The notes under the pieces: model-generated | The model's database searches: none | What the model saw: the letters and a program-made list of their open reading frames with translations, nothing else | What the model was told of the DNA's origin: nothing | Assembly (NCBI RefSeq): GCF_900048895.1 | Contig: NZ_LT160640.1 | Span: forward strand, 558,001 to 622,000 | Reading direction: 5' to 3' | DNA from: Neglectibacter timonensis | GTDB taxonomy: Bacteria > Bacillota > Clostridia > Oscillospirales > Acutalibacteraceae | Length of the DNA: 64,000 nucleotides | Part shown: positions 33,668 through 42,440 of the stretch, piece by piece | How positions within the stretch are numbered: position 1 is the stretch's first letter | Layout of the letters: every line of letters starts with the position of its first letter | Translations under genes and position numbers: made by a program

Positions 33668-34153
33668 ATGGCGATTAGAAATATCGTACAGTTCGGTGAT
33701 AATGTTTTGAATAAGGAATGCCGGCCCGTAGAAAAATTTGACGCTAAACTGGCCGAACTTCTGGAAGATATGAAAGAGACGCTGGCCGATGCCAACGGAG
33801 CGGGACTGGCTGCACCTCAAGTGGGGATTCTTCGTCAGGTTTGCGTTGTGGATGCCGGAGACGGCCCCATCGAATTGGTCAACCCTGAGATTATCGCTAC
33901 AGAGGGTGAACAGAATGGGGCGGAAGGATGCCTTTCCTATCCTGGTGAATACGGTTTGGTGAAACGGCCTATGAAGGTTACGGTGCGCGCTCAGGACCGT
34001 CAGGGAAACTGGTTTGAAAGGACGGGCGAGGGGCTTTGCGCCAGAGCTTTCTGCCATGAGATCGACCATTTGCATGGCGTTCTTTTCACCGCTAAAGTGA
34101 GCAGAATGCTCACCCCGGAGGAATTGGAAACAGGAGAATACGAAGAGGACTGA
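33668..34153 (+). CDS. def: Peptide deformylase
   Basis: 161 residues. All three motifs are present: GAGLAAPQVG, EGCLSYPGEY (Cys metal ligand) and CHEIDHLHG (HExxH). It removes the formyl group from nascent proteins and is paired with fmt, which adds it. It overlaps fmt by one base. Confidence 0.95.
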   Translation: MAIRNIVQFGDNVLNKECRPVEKFDAKLAELLEDMKETLADANGAGLAAPQVGILRQVCVVDAGDGPIELVNPEIIATEGEQNGAEGCLSYPGEYGLVKRPMKVTVRAQDRQGNWFERTGEGLCARAFCHEIDHLHGVLFTAKVSRMLTPEELETGEYEED

Positions 34154-35100
34154 TGTCAATGCGTGTATTGTTTATGGGGACTCCGGATTTTGCCGTGCCT
34201 TCCCTGCAGGTTCTGCTGGATAACGGTTATGAGGTTTGCGCCGTATATACCCAGCCAGATAAACCCAAAGGGAGAGGACACCGTTTGCAGGCTCCGCCGG
34301 TGAAGGAATTGGCTCAGAAATATGGAATTCCCGTATTTCAGCCAAAAACGCTTCGAACAGGGGATGCGGTTTCCAATCTGGCGGCGCTGAGACCGGACGT
34401 CATTATTGTAGTTGCCTATGGAAAGATTCTGCCCCTCGAGGTTCTGGAGCTCCCGCGTTTGGGCTGTATCAACGTACATGGCTCTTTGCTCCCCAAATAT
34501 CGTGGAGCTGCACCCATTCAATGGGCTGTGCTCAATGGAGAAAAGTGTTCCGGCGTCACTACCATGTTCATGGGAGAAGGCGTTGATACCGGGGATATTC
34601 TACTTCAGGAGCAGGTTCTGCTCGACGAAGAAGAAACAGCCGGCGAACTCTTTGACCGCCTGAAGGAGATAGGGGCGCAGCTTTTGCAGAAGACAATGAG
34701 GCGATTGGAAGAGGGAACTCTCATACGAATTCCACAGAAGGAAGAAGATGCCACCTTGGCGCCCATGCTCTCCAAGGATTTGGCCTGTCTTGACTGGAAA
34801 CAGCCGGCGGAAAAATTGCACAATTTCATCCGTGGACTGAATCCATGGCCCAGCGCTTACGCAGTATTAGACGGTAAAAAGATGAAGTTGCATGCATCCA
34901 GAAGGATTCCCGGATGGGGTGGTGCTCCGGGAGAGCTTCGTAATATTCTAGGAGAACTGGCCGTCGCCTGCGGTGGGGAGGAAGCTCTTCTCTTGACCCA
35001 GCTTCAGCCGGAAAACAGCAAAAAAATGGACAGCAGGAGCTATCTGCTGGGGCATCCCCTTCACCAGGGGGCAAAATTTGAGGAATTAGGGAATTTATGA
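34153..35100 (+). CDS. fmt: Methionyl-tRNA formyltransferase
   Basis: 315 residues. RVLFMGTPDFAVPSLQ opens the N-terminal domain; NVHGSLLPKYRGAAPIQWA contains the catalytic Asn, His and the SLLPKYRG loop, and GVDTGDILLQ the catalytic Asp. The C-terminal OB-like domain binds the tRNA. ATG 34153 overlaps the def stop; ATG 34159, better spaced from GAGGAC, is equally possible. It overlaps rsmB by four bases. Confidence 0.95.
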   Translation: MSMRVLFMGTPDFAVPSLQVLLDNGYEVCAVYTQPDKPKGRGHRLQAPPVKELAQKYGIPVFQPKTLRTGDAVSNLAALRPDVIIVVAYGKILPLEVLELPRLGCINVHGSLLPKYRGAAPIQWAVLNGEKCSGVTTMFMGEGVDTGDILLQEQVLLDEEETAGELFDRLKEIGAQLLQKTMRRLEEGTLIRIPQKEEDATLAPMLSKDLACLDWKQPAEKLHNFIRGLNPWPSAYAVLDGKKMKLHASRRIPGWGGAPGELRNILGELAVACGGEEALLLTQLQPENSKKMDSRSYLLGHPLHQGAKFEELGNL

Positions 35101-36428
35101 GGCATACGGCCAGAAATGCAGCGGTTCAAGCGCTGTTGCAGGTAGAAGAAAACGAGGGTTACTCAAACCTGGTTCTCGATAAAGTTCTGAAAGCTTTTCA
35201 ATTGGAGCGCCGGGACAGCGCCTTGACGTCCATCCTTTTTTACGGGGTGCTGGAAAAGAAGATCACGCTGGACTTCTATCTGCAGCACTGTTTGAAAGCT
35301 CCGGAGAAAAAAATGAACGCAGCGGTGGAAATGACCCTGCGCTGCGCAGCCTATCAGATTTTGTTTTTGGACAAGCTTCCTGATTCGGCAGTGGTAAATG
35401 AAGCAGTGGAAACGGTGAAAGAGCTGGGAAAAACGTCCAGTGCCGGCTTTGTCAATGCTGTGCTCCGAACATTGCTTCGCAGGAAAAAGGAAATTATATT
35501 GCCCACGGGAAATGATCCCGTCAGCCTCAGCGTCCGCTATTCTGTTCCAGCCAGTCTGATCTCTTTCTGGCAGGAGGCTTATGGGGCCGAGGATACAGAA
35601 AGAATACTCAAGGCCTTTTTGGAAAGGGCGCCTCTCTACATCCGCAGCAATCCACTGAAAGCCTCCTTTCAGAAATTGCAGTCCAGTTTCTCCGATAGCG
35701 GTATTGACCTGAAACCCTGCGGTTTTCCAGAATGTGCAGGGATTCTTTCTGATTGCGGCGCTCCTCAGAGTCTGCCCCAATTTGAGCAGGGCCTCTTTCA
35801 TGTGCAGGATATCTCAGCTCAGCTCATCTGTGAAATTCTGAACCCACAGCCGGGTGAAACAGTGTGTGATTGCTGTGCTGCTCCTGGCGGAAAAACTTTT
35901 ACTGCCGCAGAGATGATGCAAAATAAAGGCAAGTTGATTGCGTTTGATCTCTACCGAGGGAGAGTAGGCTTGATTCGGGATGGAGCGCAGAGATTGGGTT
36001 TGGATATCGTAACGGCGCGGCGAAACGACGCGCTGCTGGGTTTTCCCGATCTGGAGCCTGTAGACAGAATGCTCTGTGACGTTCCCTGCTCCGGATACGG
36101 CGTAATCCGCAGAAAACCGGAAATTCGCTACAAAGATGTATCTTCCGTCTCGGAACTGCCAACGATACAATATGGTATTCTGCAAAATGCATCCAAGGTA
36201 GTGAAGTCAGGTGGAGTTCTGGTTTATTCTACTTGTACCTTGAATCCAGCGGAAAACAATCTGGTTGCAGAGCGTTTTTTAAAAGAAAACGACGGATTTA
36301 TTCCGATGAAAATAGAACTGCCGGCTTCCATACAGCGCCGGAGCAAAGAGGCTGACCATATGTTTACCATGATGCCTTTTTCCGGCGCTTCCGATGGCTT
36401 CTTTGCCGCGGCTTTCCGAAAAAAGTAG
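35097..36428 (+). CDS. rsmB: 16S rRNA (cytosine-967-C5) methyltransferase
   Basis: 443 residues. The first 130 residues form a NusB-like RNA-binding domain (NAAVQALLQVEENEGYSN, PDSAVVNEAVE); then comes the Rossmann methyltransferase with CAAPGGKTFTAAE (SAM), DVPCSGYGVIRRKPEI (Cys for product release) and STCTLNPAEN (nucleophilic Cys). It methylates C967 of 16S rRNA. Confidence 0.94.
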   Translation: MRHTARNAAVQALLQVEENEGYSNLVLDKVLKAFQLERRDSALTSILFYGVLEKKITLDFYLQHCLKAPEKKMNAAVEMTLRCAAYQILFLDKLPDSAVVNEAVETVKELGKTSSAGFVNAVLRTLLRRKKEIILPTGNDPVSLSVRYSVPASLISFWQEAYGAEDTERILKAFLERAPLYIRSNPLKASFQKLQSSFSDSGIDLKPCGFPECAGILSDCGAPQSLPQFEQGLFHVQDISAQLICEILNPQPGETVCDCCAAPGGKTFTAAEMMQNKGKLIAFDLYRGRVGLIRDGAQRLGLDIVTARRNDALLGFPDLEPVDRMLCDVPCSGYGVIRRKPEIRYKDVSSVSELPTIQYGILQNASKVVKSGGVLVYSTCTLNPAENNLVAERFLKENDGFIPMKIELPASIQRRSKEADHMFTMMPFSGASDGFFAAAFRKK

Positions 36429-36454
36429 CAGAAGTTTTACCAGGAGATATTATT

Positions 36455-37498
36455 TTGATTAAGGCAGACATCAAATCTCATACTCTAAGTGAATTGAATA
36501 CCGAGTTTTCTGAGGCAGGGCTGCCGAAATACCGGGCAAAACAGGTTTTTCAATGGCTGCATCGGGGCGTCGGCAGCTTTTCGGAGATGACGGATCTTTC
36601 CAAAGAACTGCGTTATTCTCTTGAACAGAAATATGCCATTTATACTGCTGAAACCGAACTCAAACGGATTTCCAAAGACGGTACGATAAAGTATCTCTTC
36701 CGGCTTCATGACGGAGAACATGTGGAATCCGTTTTGATGAATTATCACCATGGAACTTCTGTTTGCATTTCTACCCAGGTTGGGTGTAAAATGAACTGTA
36801 CTTTTTGTGCTACAGGGAAAAGTGGGTTTTCCCGCAATCTGGAAGCGTCGGAAATTTTGGCACAGGTGCAGGCTGCTTCCCGCGATATCGGAGAAAGGGT
36901 TTCCAATATTGTGCTGATGGGAATGGGAGAGCCTCTTGACAATTATGACAACGTGCTTCGTTTTTTAGAGCTGGTTTCTTCCCCAGATGGAATGAATATT
37001 GGCATGCGCCATATTTCTTTGTCCACCTGCGGCATTGTGGATAAAATTTATGATTTGGCAGACCGCAGGCTGCAGCTGACGCTTTCCGTATCCCTTCATG
37101 CTCCCAATGATGAAATCAGAAGCCGGACTATGCCGGTAAATAAAAAATGGGGAATCGATGAGCTTCTAAAGGCCTGCAAATACTACAGTGGCCGTACCGG
37201 CAGGCGGATTTCTTTTGAATACGCAATGATTCACGGCATCAATGACAGTGATAACTGCGCCCGGGAGTTGGCTGTACGGCTCAAGGGAATTTTAGCGCAT
37301 GTCAATTTGATCCCGGTAAATGATGTCACAGGTACCGGTTATCGGAGAAGCGGGCTGGAGCGGCAGAAAAGATTCATCTCTATTTTAGGGGCTCAGGGAA
37401 TCACTGCAACGGTTCGCCGTACATTAGGAGCCGATATTGAGGCTTCCTGCGGGCAATTAAAGCGAAAACACGATGAGGAGGGAATGTTTGGAGACTGA
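36455..37498 (+). CDS. rlmN: Dual-specificity 23S rRNA/tRNA adenine-C2 methyltransferase RlmN
   Basis: 347 residues. The radical-SAM CxxxCxxC motif is GCKMNCTFCATG; MGMGEPLDNYDNV, LSVSLHAPNDEIRS and FEYAMIHGINDS are family sites, and the C-terminal Cys in IEASCGQLK is the methyl-carrying residue. It modifies A2503 of 23S rRNA and A37 of some tRNAs. The start is TTG 36455 with AGGAG 8 bases upstream. Confidence 0.95.
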   Translation: MIKADIKSHTLSELNTEFSEAGLPKYRAKQVFQWLHRGVGSFSEMTDLSKELRYSLEQKYAIYTAETELKRISKDGTIKYLFRLHDGEHVESVLMNYHHGTSVCISTQVGCKMNCTFCATGKSGFSRNLEASEILAQVQAASRDIGERVSNIVLMGMGEPLDNYDNVLRFLELVSSPDGMNIGMRHISLSTCGIVDKIYDLADRRLQLTLSVSLHAPNDEIRSRTMPVNKKWGIDELLKACKYYSGRTGRRISFEYAMIHGINDSDNCARELAVRLKGILAHVNLIPVNDVTGTGYRRSGLERQKRFISILGAQGITATVRRTLGADIEASCGQLKRKHDEEGMFGD

Positions 37499-37614
37499 GT
37501 TCTTCAAACAGCAGTTTATTTTCAGACGGCAGAGGAAATCAGTTTTTGTGTATACTGGAAACGAAAGGGATTCTCTGCGTCAGGAAAGATAAGCCGCAGC
37601 CCGGAGAAAGGATG

Positions 37615-38364
37615 ATGGTCATAATCATGAAAGCTGACTGCAGTACAGATATCGGTCCCGTACGCGCCTCTAATCAGGACACCTGCGAATGCGGCCTGTT
37701 TTCACCGAACAGCGCCTGGGGCATCGTATGTGACGGTATGGGGGGCGCGAACGGGGGAAATGTGGCCAGTGCGGTTGCAGTGGAAAAGATCCGGGAAATC
37801 ATCATTTCCGAATTCAATGAAAATATGTCCAAAGAGAATATCCGGGCGATGATGCTCAACGCGGTCAACCGGGCGAACGATGCCGTCCATCAGCTTTCTC
37901 TTGAGAAGGAAGAGCTCTTCGGAATGGGTACTACCGTTGTGCTGATGATTGCCACAAAGGGATTGCTGCATGTGGTGCATGTGGGGGACAGCAGGGCTTA
38001 TTTGCGCAATGAAGAAGGCTTTTGCCAATTGACCATGGATCATTCCTATGTGCAGGATTTGGTTAATTTAGGCCAAATTACGCAGATGGAGGCAAGAGTC
38101 CACCCGAAACGAAACATCATCACAAAAGTTCTTGGAGTTCATGAAGAAGTTCAGGGCGATTATTGTCAGGTGAATTTTTCACCGGGAGATATTGCCATAG
38201 CATGTTCCGACGGCTTGAGCAATTATATGGAAGATGATCTGATTGCGGAATATATCGACCGTTACCGCAGCAACGGCAGCCTGTTAGCCAGGCAGCTGAT
38301 CCAATATGCTGCAGGCAACGGCGGGGCTGACAATATCACCGTTGCGGTCATTCGGAATGATTGA
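37615..38364 (+). CDS. stp: PP2C-type Ser/Thr protein phosphatase
   Basis: About 249 residues. PPM motifs with metal-binding Asp are DIGPVRASNQDT, VCDGMGGANGGNVAS, VHVGDSRAYL, ACSDGLSNYM and GADNITVAVI. It reverses phosphorylation by the PASTA kinase encoded next. ATG 37615 has GGAG at 8 bases; ATG 37612 and ATG 37627 (MKADCSTDIG) are alternatives. The order stp, prkC, rsgA is standard in Firmicutes. Confidence 0.92.
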   Translation: MVIIMKADCSTDIGPVRASNQDTCECGLFSPNSAWGIVCDGMGGANGGNVASAVAVEKIREIIISEFNENMSKENIRAMMLNAVNRANDAVHQLSLEKEELFGMGTTVVLMIATKGLLHVVHVGDSRAYLRNEEGFCQLTMDHSYVQDLVNLGQITQMEARVHPKRNIITKVLGVHEEVQGDYCQVNFSPGDIAIACSDGLSNYMEDDLIAEYIDRYRSNGSLLARQLIQYAAGNGGADNITVAVIRND

Positions 38365-38401
38365 TTCCACAAAAACTTCGGAAAGGTTTGGGTAACTGAT
38401 T

Positions 38402-40447
38402 ATGGATAGATTCATTGGGAAACGCCTGGACGGCAGATACGAAATCCATGAGCTCATAGGGGTCGGGGGAATGGCGTATGTGTACCGTGCCTATGACCGT
38501 GTAGAGGACAGGTGGGTGGCCATCAAAATTTTGAAGGAGGAATTTTCCAATAATAGTGATTTTCTCCGCCGCTTTCGAAATGAATCCAAGGCTATCGCAG
38601 TCCTTTCACATCCCAATATCGTTCGGGTTTTCGATGTGAGTTTTGGAGATCAGATTCAGTATATCGTCATGGAATATATCGACGGAATCACTCTCAAGCA
38701 GTATATCGAGCAGGAGGGGGTAATCCGCTGGAATGAAGCGCTGCATTTTACAGTCCAGATTTTGATGGCGTTGGAGCATGCCCATGAAAAGGGGATTATA
38801 CACCGGGACGTAAAGCCGCAGAATATCATGCTGCTGCAGGATGGCACCATCAAGGTAGCTGATTTTGGGATCGCCAGATTCCTGCAGAGCGAAACACAGA
38901 CCATGACTGATAAGGCCATAGGTTCTGTTCATTATATTGCACCGGAGCAGGCAAGAGGCGACTATATTACCGATAAAGCCGATATCTATTCTGTCGGCGT
39001 GATGCTATATGAAATGATTACCGGAAAGCTGCCCTTCGAAGCTGACAACGCTGTTTCTGTGGCATTGATGCAGCTGCAGGCCAAACCGGTAATGCCCAGA
39101 GAAGTCAACCCCTCCATTCCCCGTGGTTTGGAACAGATTACAATGAAGGCGATGGAGAAAAATCCGGTGGATCGTTTTCAATCTGCCGGGGAGATGCTGG
39201 ATGACATTGAAGAATTTCGGCGAAACCCTTCCATGGTGTTTCAGTATGATTTGCAGACCGGAGCTGCTCATTATGATGCCTCTCGCAGTATGGATGCCTA
39301 TGATAACTCCCGTTTCACCCCAAACTATAATGACAATTATGAGTATGAGGAGGAGTTGGTTCGCTCGAGAAAGCGTGCCAAGGGTTCTATGGTAGTGAAA
39401 GGAGTATTGGCCGCAGCTGTCATAGTCCTTTTGGCGGTCGGCGCGGTTTATTTGCTCAATACCTGGAAAGATTCTTCTAAAGAAAACGATCAGATCGTCA
39501 TGCCGGATTTTGTGGGGAAGATTTATGCGGAAGAGGTAGCTGGAAACGAAGAATATACGAAAAATTTTACTTTTAAATTAAAAGAAGGCAATAATCCGGA
39601 CAAACAGCCGGGTGAAATACTCAAACAGAGCCCGAACAGTGGAATGACGGTAAAAAAGGGCCGCGAGGTAGAATTGACTATCAACGGAAAGATCGAAAAA
39701 GTAGACGTACCTGTACTGGAAAATTACCGGCAGGAAGATGCGATCAAACTGTTGAGCGACGTAGGTTTGAAATATAAAATTGAGAGCGTCCCTTCAGACG
39801 ATGTAGAAGTGGGCAAGGTGGTAAAAAGCGACCCTCAGGCAGGCCAATCGGTAGATGCCGGCTCAGAAGTCAAACTTTTCGTAAGCACCGGGCCCGCTAA
39901 GAAAAAAATTACGATTCCGGATAATCTTAAGGGAGAGCTGCTCTTTAATGTGACGGCGAAGCTGGAGGATGCAGGTCTCAAGATAGGAACTGTCACACAG
40001 GATGATTCCAGCACGGAGGCTGCCAATATTGTGCTGAGCACGAACCCCGCGCCGGGAAGTTCTGTTTCAGAAGGTTCTGTGGTGGACATTGTGGTAAGCT
40101 CCGGGAAAAATTCCCCAAAGACTTTGAGATACGACGTAGGTTTGCCCAGCGGCGTTGACCAGGACATCCTGCTGAAAGTATACAGAAGCGGAACGCTGGT
40201 GGACACGCAGACAATTAACCCGGCTTATGACAGTACGTATACACTGGAATTCACCGGCACAAGCGGTGTCGAAACTGTTGTGGTGGAATTGGACGGGCAA
40301 AATTATCTATACCTGGATTTTGATTTTGACTCTTCCAACGTACGTGAGACAAAAAGTTTTGACTATGTGCCCAGCGGAGGCAGTGATGAACCGGACTCCT
40401 CCTCCTCAGAGTCCTCTGAGAACAGCAGCAGTGATATTGCAGAATAG
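38402..40447 (+). CDS. prkC: PASTA-domain Ser/Thr protein kinase PrkC
   Basis: 681 residues. Kinase domain about 1-275: GVGGMAYVYRA (Gly-rich loop), VAIKIL (Lys), HRDVKPQN (catalytic), DFGIAR. Then a juxtamembrane region rich in Asp, Asn and Tyr, a membrane span near 331-352 (VLAAAVIVLLAVGAVYLL), and three PASTA repeats at about 366-432, 434-500 and 502-570 that sense peptidoglycan fragments. The C terminus adds a beta-rich segment of about 80 residues and a Ser/Glu-rich tail. PrkC controls germination and cell-wall metabolism in spore formers. Confidence 0.94.
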   Translation: MDRFIGKRLDGRYEIHELIGVGGMAYVYRAYDRVEDRWVAIKILKEEFSNNSDFLRRFRNESKAIAVLSHPNIVRVFDVSFGDQIQYIVMEYIDGITLKQYIEQEGVIRWNEALHFTVQILMALEHAHEKGIIHRDVKPQNIMLLQDGTIKVADFGIARFLQSETQTMTDKAIGSVHYIAPEQARGDYITDKADIYSVGVMLYEMITGKLPFEADNAVSVALMQLQAKPVMPREVNPSIPRGLEQITMKAMEKNPVDRFQSAGEMLDDIEEFRRNPSMVFQYDLQTGAAHYDASRSMDAYDNSRFTPNYNDNYEYEEELVRSRKRAKGSMVVKGVLAAAVIVLLAVGAVYLLNTWKDSSKENDQIVMPDFVGKIYAEEVAGNEEYTKNFTFKLKEGNNPDKQPGEILKQSPNSGMTVKKGREVELTINGKIEKVDVPVLENYRQEDAIKLLSDVGLKYKIESVPSDDVEVGKVVKSDPQAGQSVDAGSEVKLFVSTGPAKKKITIPDNLKGELLFNVTAKLEDAGLKIGTVTQDDSSTEAANIVLSTNPAPGSSVSEGSVVDIVVSSGKNSPKTLRYDVGLPSGVDQDILLKVYRSGTLVDTQTINPAYDSTYTLEFTGTSGVETVVVELDGQNYLYLDFDFDSSNVRETKSFDYVPSGGSDEPDSSSSESSENSSSDIAE

Positions 40448-40461
40448 CCGGACGGTATAAA

Positions 40462-41355
40462 ATGAAAATGATTGGATTGATTCTCAAGGGGATTGGTGGG
40501 TTTTATTCCGTTGAAACGGAAGAAGGCAGAATCACCTGTAAGGCCAGAGGCCGCTTTCGTAAAGAGCGAATTACCCCATTAGCTGGCGATCAGGTTGAAA
40601 TAACTGCTGCAGAAGACGGGACGGGGACGATTGACGAGATTTTGCCCAGAAAGAATCACTTGGTTCGGCCTCCGGTGGCAAACCTGGATAGGTTGTTTGT
40701 AGTTTCTTCGATGTGTGATCCTTCCCCTGATAAATTTTTGATTGATAAGACGATAGCGGCAGCCGAGACCAAGCAAATTGAACCCGTTTTAGTTTTTACG
40801 AAAACTGATTTGCAGGTTTCAGATGGTTTGGAAAACATTTATAGAAATGCAGGTTTCCTCTGCTGCGTGGTGTCTTCTGCAACCGGTGAAGGTGTGGAAA
40901 AAGTAAGCCAATTGCTCGAAGGCAAAATTTCTGCTTTTACTGGGAATTCCGGTGTGGGAAAGTCCACTCTTCTAAATGCACTGTTCCCTGAACTGACGCT
41001 TAAAACGGGGGAAATAAGTCATAAACTGGGCCGCGGAAGGCATACGACCCGCGAGGTGGAACTGTATCCCATCGGAAATGCAGGTTATGTCGCCGACACA
41101 CCTGGTTTTTCCACCTTCGATATGGAACGCTATGACTTGTTCGACAAAGAGCAGCTTGTCTATGGGTTTCGTGAATTTCTCCCCTTTTTAGGAAAATGTC
41201 AGTTTACCTCCTGTTCACACACTTGTGAAAAGGGATGCGCAGTGTTGCAGGCTGTGACAGAAGGGAAAATCAGTCCATCCAGGATTGAAAGTTATCGTGA
41301 GATGTATCAAGAGGTAAAGGATATAAAACAATGGCAGAGAAACAAAAATGTATGA
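40462..41355 (+). CDS. rsgA: Ribosome small-subunit GTPase RsgA
   Basis: 297 residues, circularly permuted GTPase: OB-fold N terminus, then G4 (VFTKTDL), G1 (GNSGVGKSTLLNAL), G2 and G3 (DTPGFSTF) in the permuted order, and the zinc site with CQFTSCSHTCEKGC. It releases late assembly factors from the 30S subunit. The end overlaps thiN by 25 bases. Confidence 0.95.
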   Translation: MKMIGLILKGIGGFYSVETEEGRITCKARGRFRKERITPLAGDQVEITAAEDGTGTIDEILPRKNHLVRPPVANLDRLFVVSSMCDPSPDKFLIDKTIAAAETKQIEPVLVFTKTDLQVSDGLENIYRNAGFLCCVVSSATGEGVEKVSQLLEGKISAFTGNSGVGKSTLLNALFPELTLKTGEISHKLGRGRHTTREVELYPIGNAGYVADTPGFSTFDMERYDLFDKEQLVYGFREFLPFLGKCQFTSCSHTCEKGCAVLQAVTEGKISPSRIESYREMYQEVKDIKQWQRNKNV

Positions 41356-41972
41356 TTATCGGGGCTTCTCCTATACCTGGCAAAAAAATTTTTCTGGAAT
41401 ATCCACCTGCTGACTATTTCATCATCTGCGCAGACGGAGGATACGAAACTGCTGTTACATTCGACATCCAGCCAGATTTAGTTGTAGGGGATTTTGATTC
41501 GGCTTCTCAAATGCCGCCCAAGACTATGAAATGTCTTTCACTACCTGTTGAAAAAGATGTAACAGATACCATGTTTGCCGTGATGAAGGGCCTGACAAAG
41601 GGGTTTCGCGATTTTGTTCTTCTGGGCTGTCTGGGGGGCCAGCGTTTTGACCATTCCATCGCCAACTTGGAAGTTTTGCAGTTTCTGACTGATCATGGGG
41701 CAAAGGGCGTCCTTGCCGACGAGCATACAAAGGTTTTTGTTATTCGTGACAGTCGCTTGCGTTTGTCTCAAATGAAGGGAACGACGGTTTCGGTGTTTCC
41801 GTATAACGGCGCCACATGCAATGTTTCCTATGACGGGCTGGAATATCCGCTCAACCATGAAACACTAACCTGCGGCGGTACCCTGATGGGTGTAAGCAAT
41901 CGTGTAAACGCCGATTTGGCGGAAATACGGGTACATACCGGTACTGCTTTGGTAACCCTTTACGAACCGTAA
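41331..41972 (+). CDS. thiN: Thiamine pyrophosphokinase
   Basis: 213 residues. FIICADGGYETAVTFDIQPDLVVGDFDS and EKDVTDTMFAV are the ATP/Mg sites, and LGCLGGQRFDHSIANLEVL and GVSNRV complete the family pattern. It makes thiamine diphosphate from thiamine. In Bacillus the same run rsgA-rpe-thiN-spoVM occurs; rpe is missing here. Confidence 0.93.
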   Translation: MAEKQKCMIIGASPIPGKKIFLEYPPADYFIICADGGYETAVTFDIQPDLVVGDFDSASQMPPKTMKCLSLPVEKDVTDTMFAVMKGLTKGFRDFVLLGCLGGQRFDHSIANLEVLQFLTDHGAKGVLADEHTKVFVIRDSRLRLSQMKGTTVSVFPYNGATCNVSYDGLEYPLNHETLTCGGTLMGVSNRVNADLAEIRVHTGTALVTLYEP

Positions 41973-42044
41973 CAATTTTTACATCTCCTGTATATACTGG
42001 AATAAACGAGCGAAGCCGTCAGACAGGAAACGGAGATGTTCCAC

Positions 42045-42218
42045 ATGATTAAACCAAACTGCAATTTTTCTTGCTTTAAAAATTATCAAAGCAGGTGTAT
42101 GTGTGCCGTTTGCTTTGGGCTTGGTATGTCTCTTTCCTGTTTCTGTCCGGTTGGGCTGACGCTGTTTCTTTCTGCGGTGATTATGGTGGCCCTTGGCGTT
42201 TCGTTATTACGTCATTAA
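42045..42218 (+). CDS. Small Cys-rich membrane protein, unassigned
   Basis: 57 residues. The first third is polar with Cys at several sites (CNFSC, CMCAVC), followed by a hydrophobic segment containing two more Cys (CFCPVG) and a membrane helix ending GVSLLRH. ATG 42045 has GGAG nine bases upstream; ATG 42036 is too close to it. It lies just upstream of spoVM on the same strand, so it is probably transcribed with it in sporulation. No family is recognised. Confidence 0.6.
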   Translation: MIKPNCNFSCFKNYQSRCMCAVCFGLGMSLSCFCPVGLTLFLSAVIMVALGVSLLRH

Positions 42219-42234
42219 ATCGGAGGTTCATGTG

Positions 42235-42324
42235 ATGAAAGTGGTTGTCCTGCAAAGCAAAGGCTTTATGGGGTTTGTGCTTCGTAAAGTATTCGGTATT
42301 AAGAAGCAGCAGGCCGAACAGTAA
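42235..42324 (+). CDS. spoVM: Stage V sporulation protein M (membrane-curvature peptide)
   Basis: 29 codons from ATG 42235, with GGAGG 8 bases upstream. The product starts MKVVVLQSKGFMGF and ends GIKKQQAEQ. Aligned without gaps to Bacillus SpoVM it keeps Met1, Lys2, Phe11, Gly13, Arg17 and Gly21 and the same amphipathic-helix pattern. SpoVM recognises the convex forespore surface and anchors SpoIVA. Position supports it: thiN upstream, sipL and spoIVA downstream. Pro9, important for curvature sensing in Bacillus, is Lys here. Confidence 0.8.
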   Translation: MKVVVLQSKGFMGFVLRKVFGIKKQQAEQ

Positions 42325-42338
42325 ATTTACTTAAAGTA

Positions 42339-42381
42339 CAGGGTGCCTGCCGGAGTTTTCCGGCAGGCACCCTGCTTTTTT
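42339..42381 (+). terminator. Terminator after spoVM
   Basis: Perfect 16-bp stem (42339-42354 with 42359-42374), four-base loop GTTT, followed by CTTTTTT. Confidence 0.92.
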
Positions 42382-42409
42382 GAATATTTCTGTTGTCCCT
42401 GCATACATA
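42382..42409 (+). promoter_or_regulatory. Sigma-E promoter of sipL-spoIVA
   Basis: GAATATT, 13-base spacer, CATACATA: the -35 matches the sigma-E consensus fully and the -10 has CATACA. It lies 32 bases upstream of ATG 42441, directly after the spoVM terminator, consistent with mother-cell expression of coat-assembly genes. Confidence 0.75.
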
Positions 42410-42440
42410 TGGGGTAGAAAAGAAAAGGAGAGGATACCGT

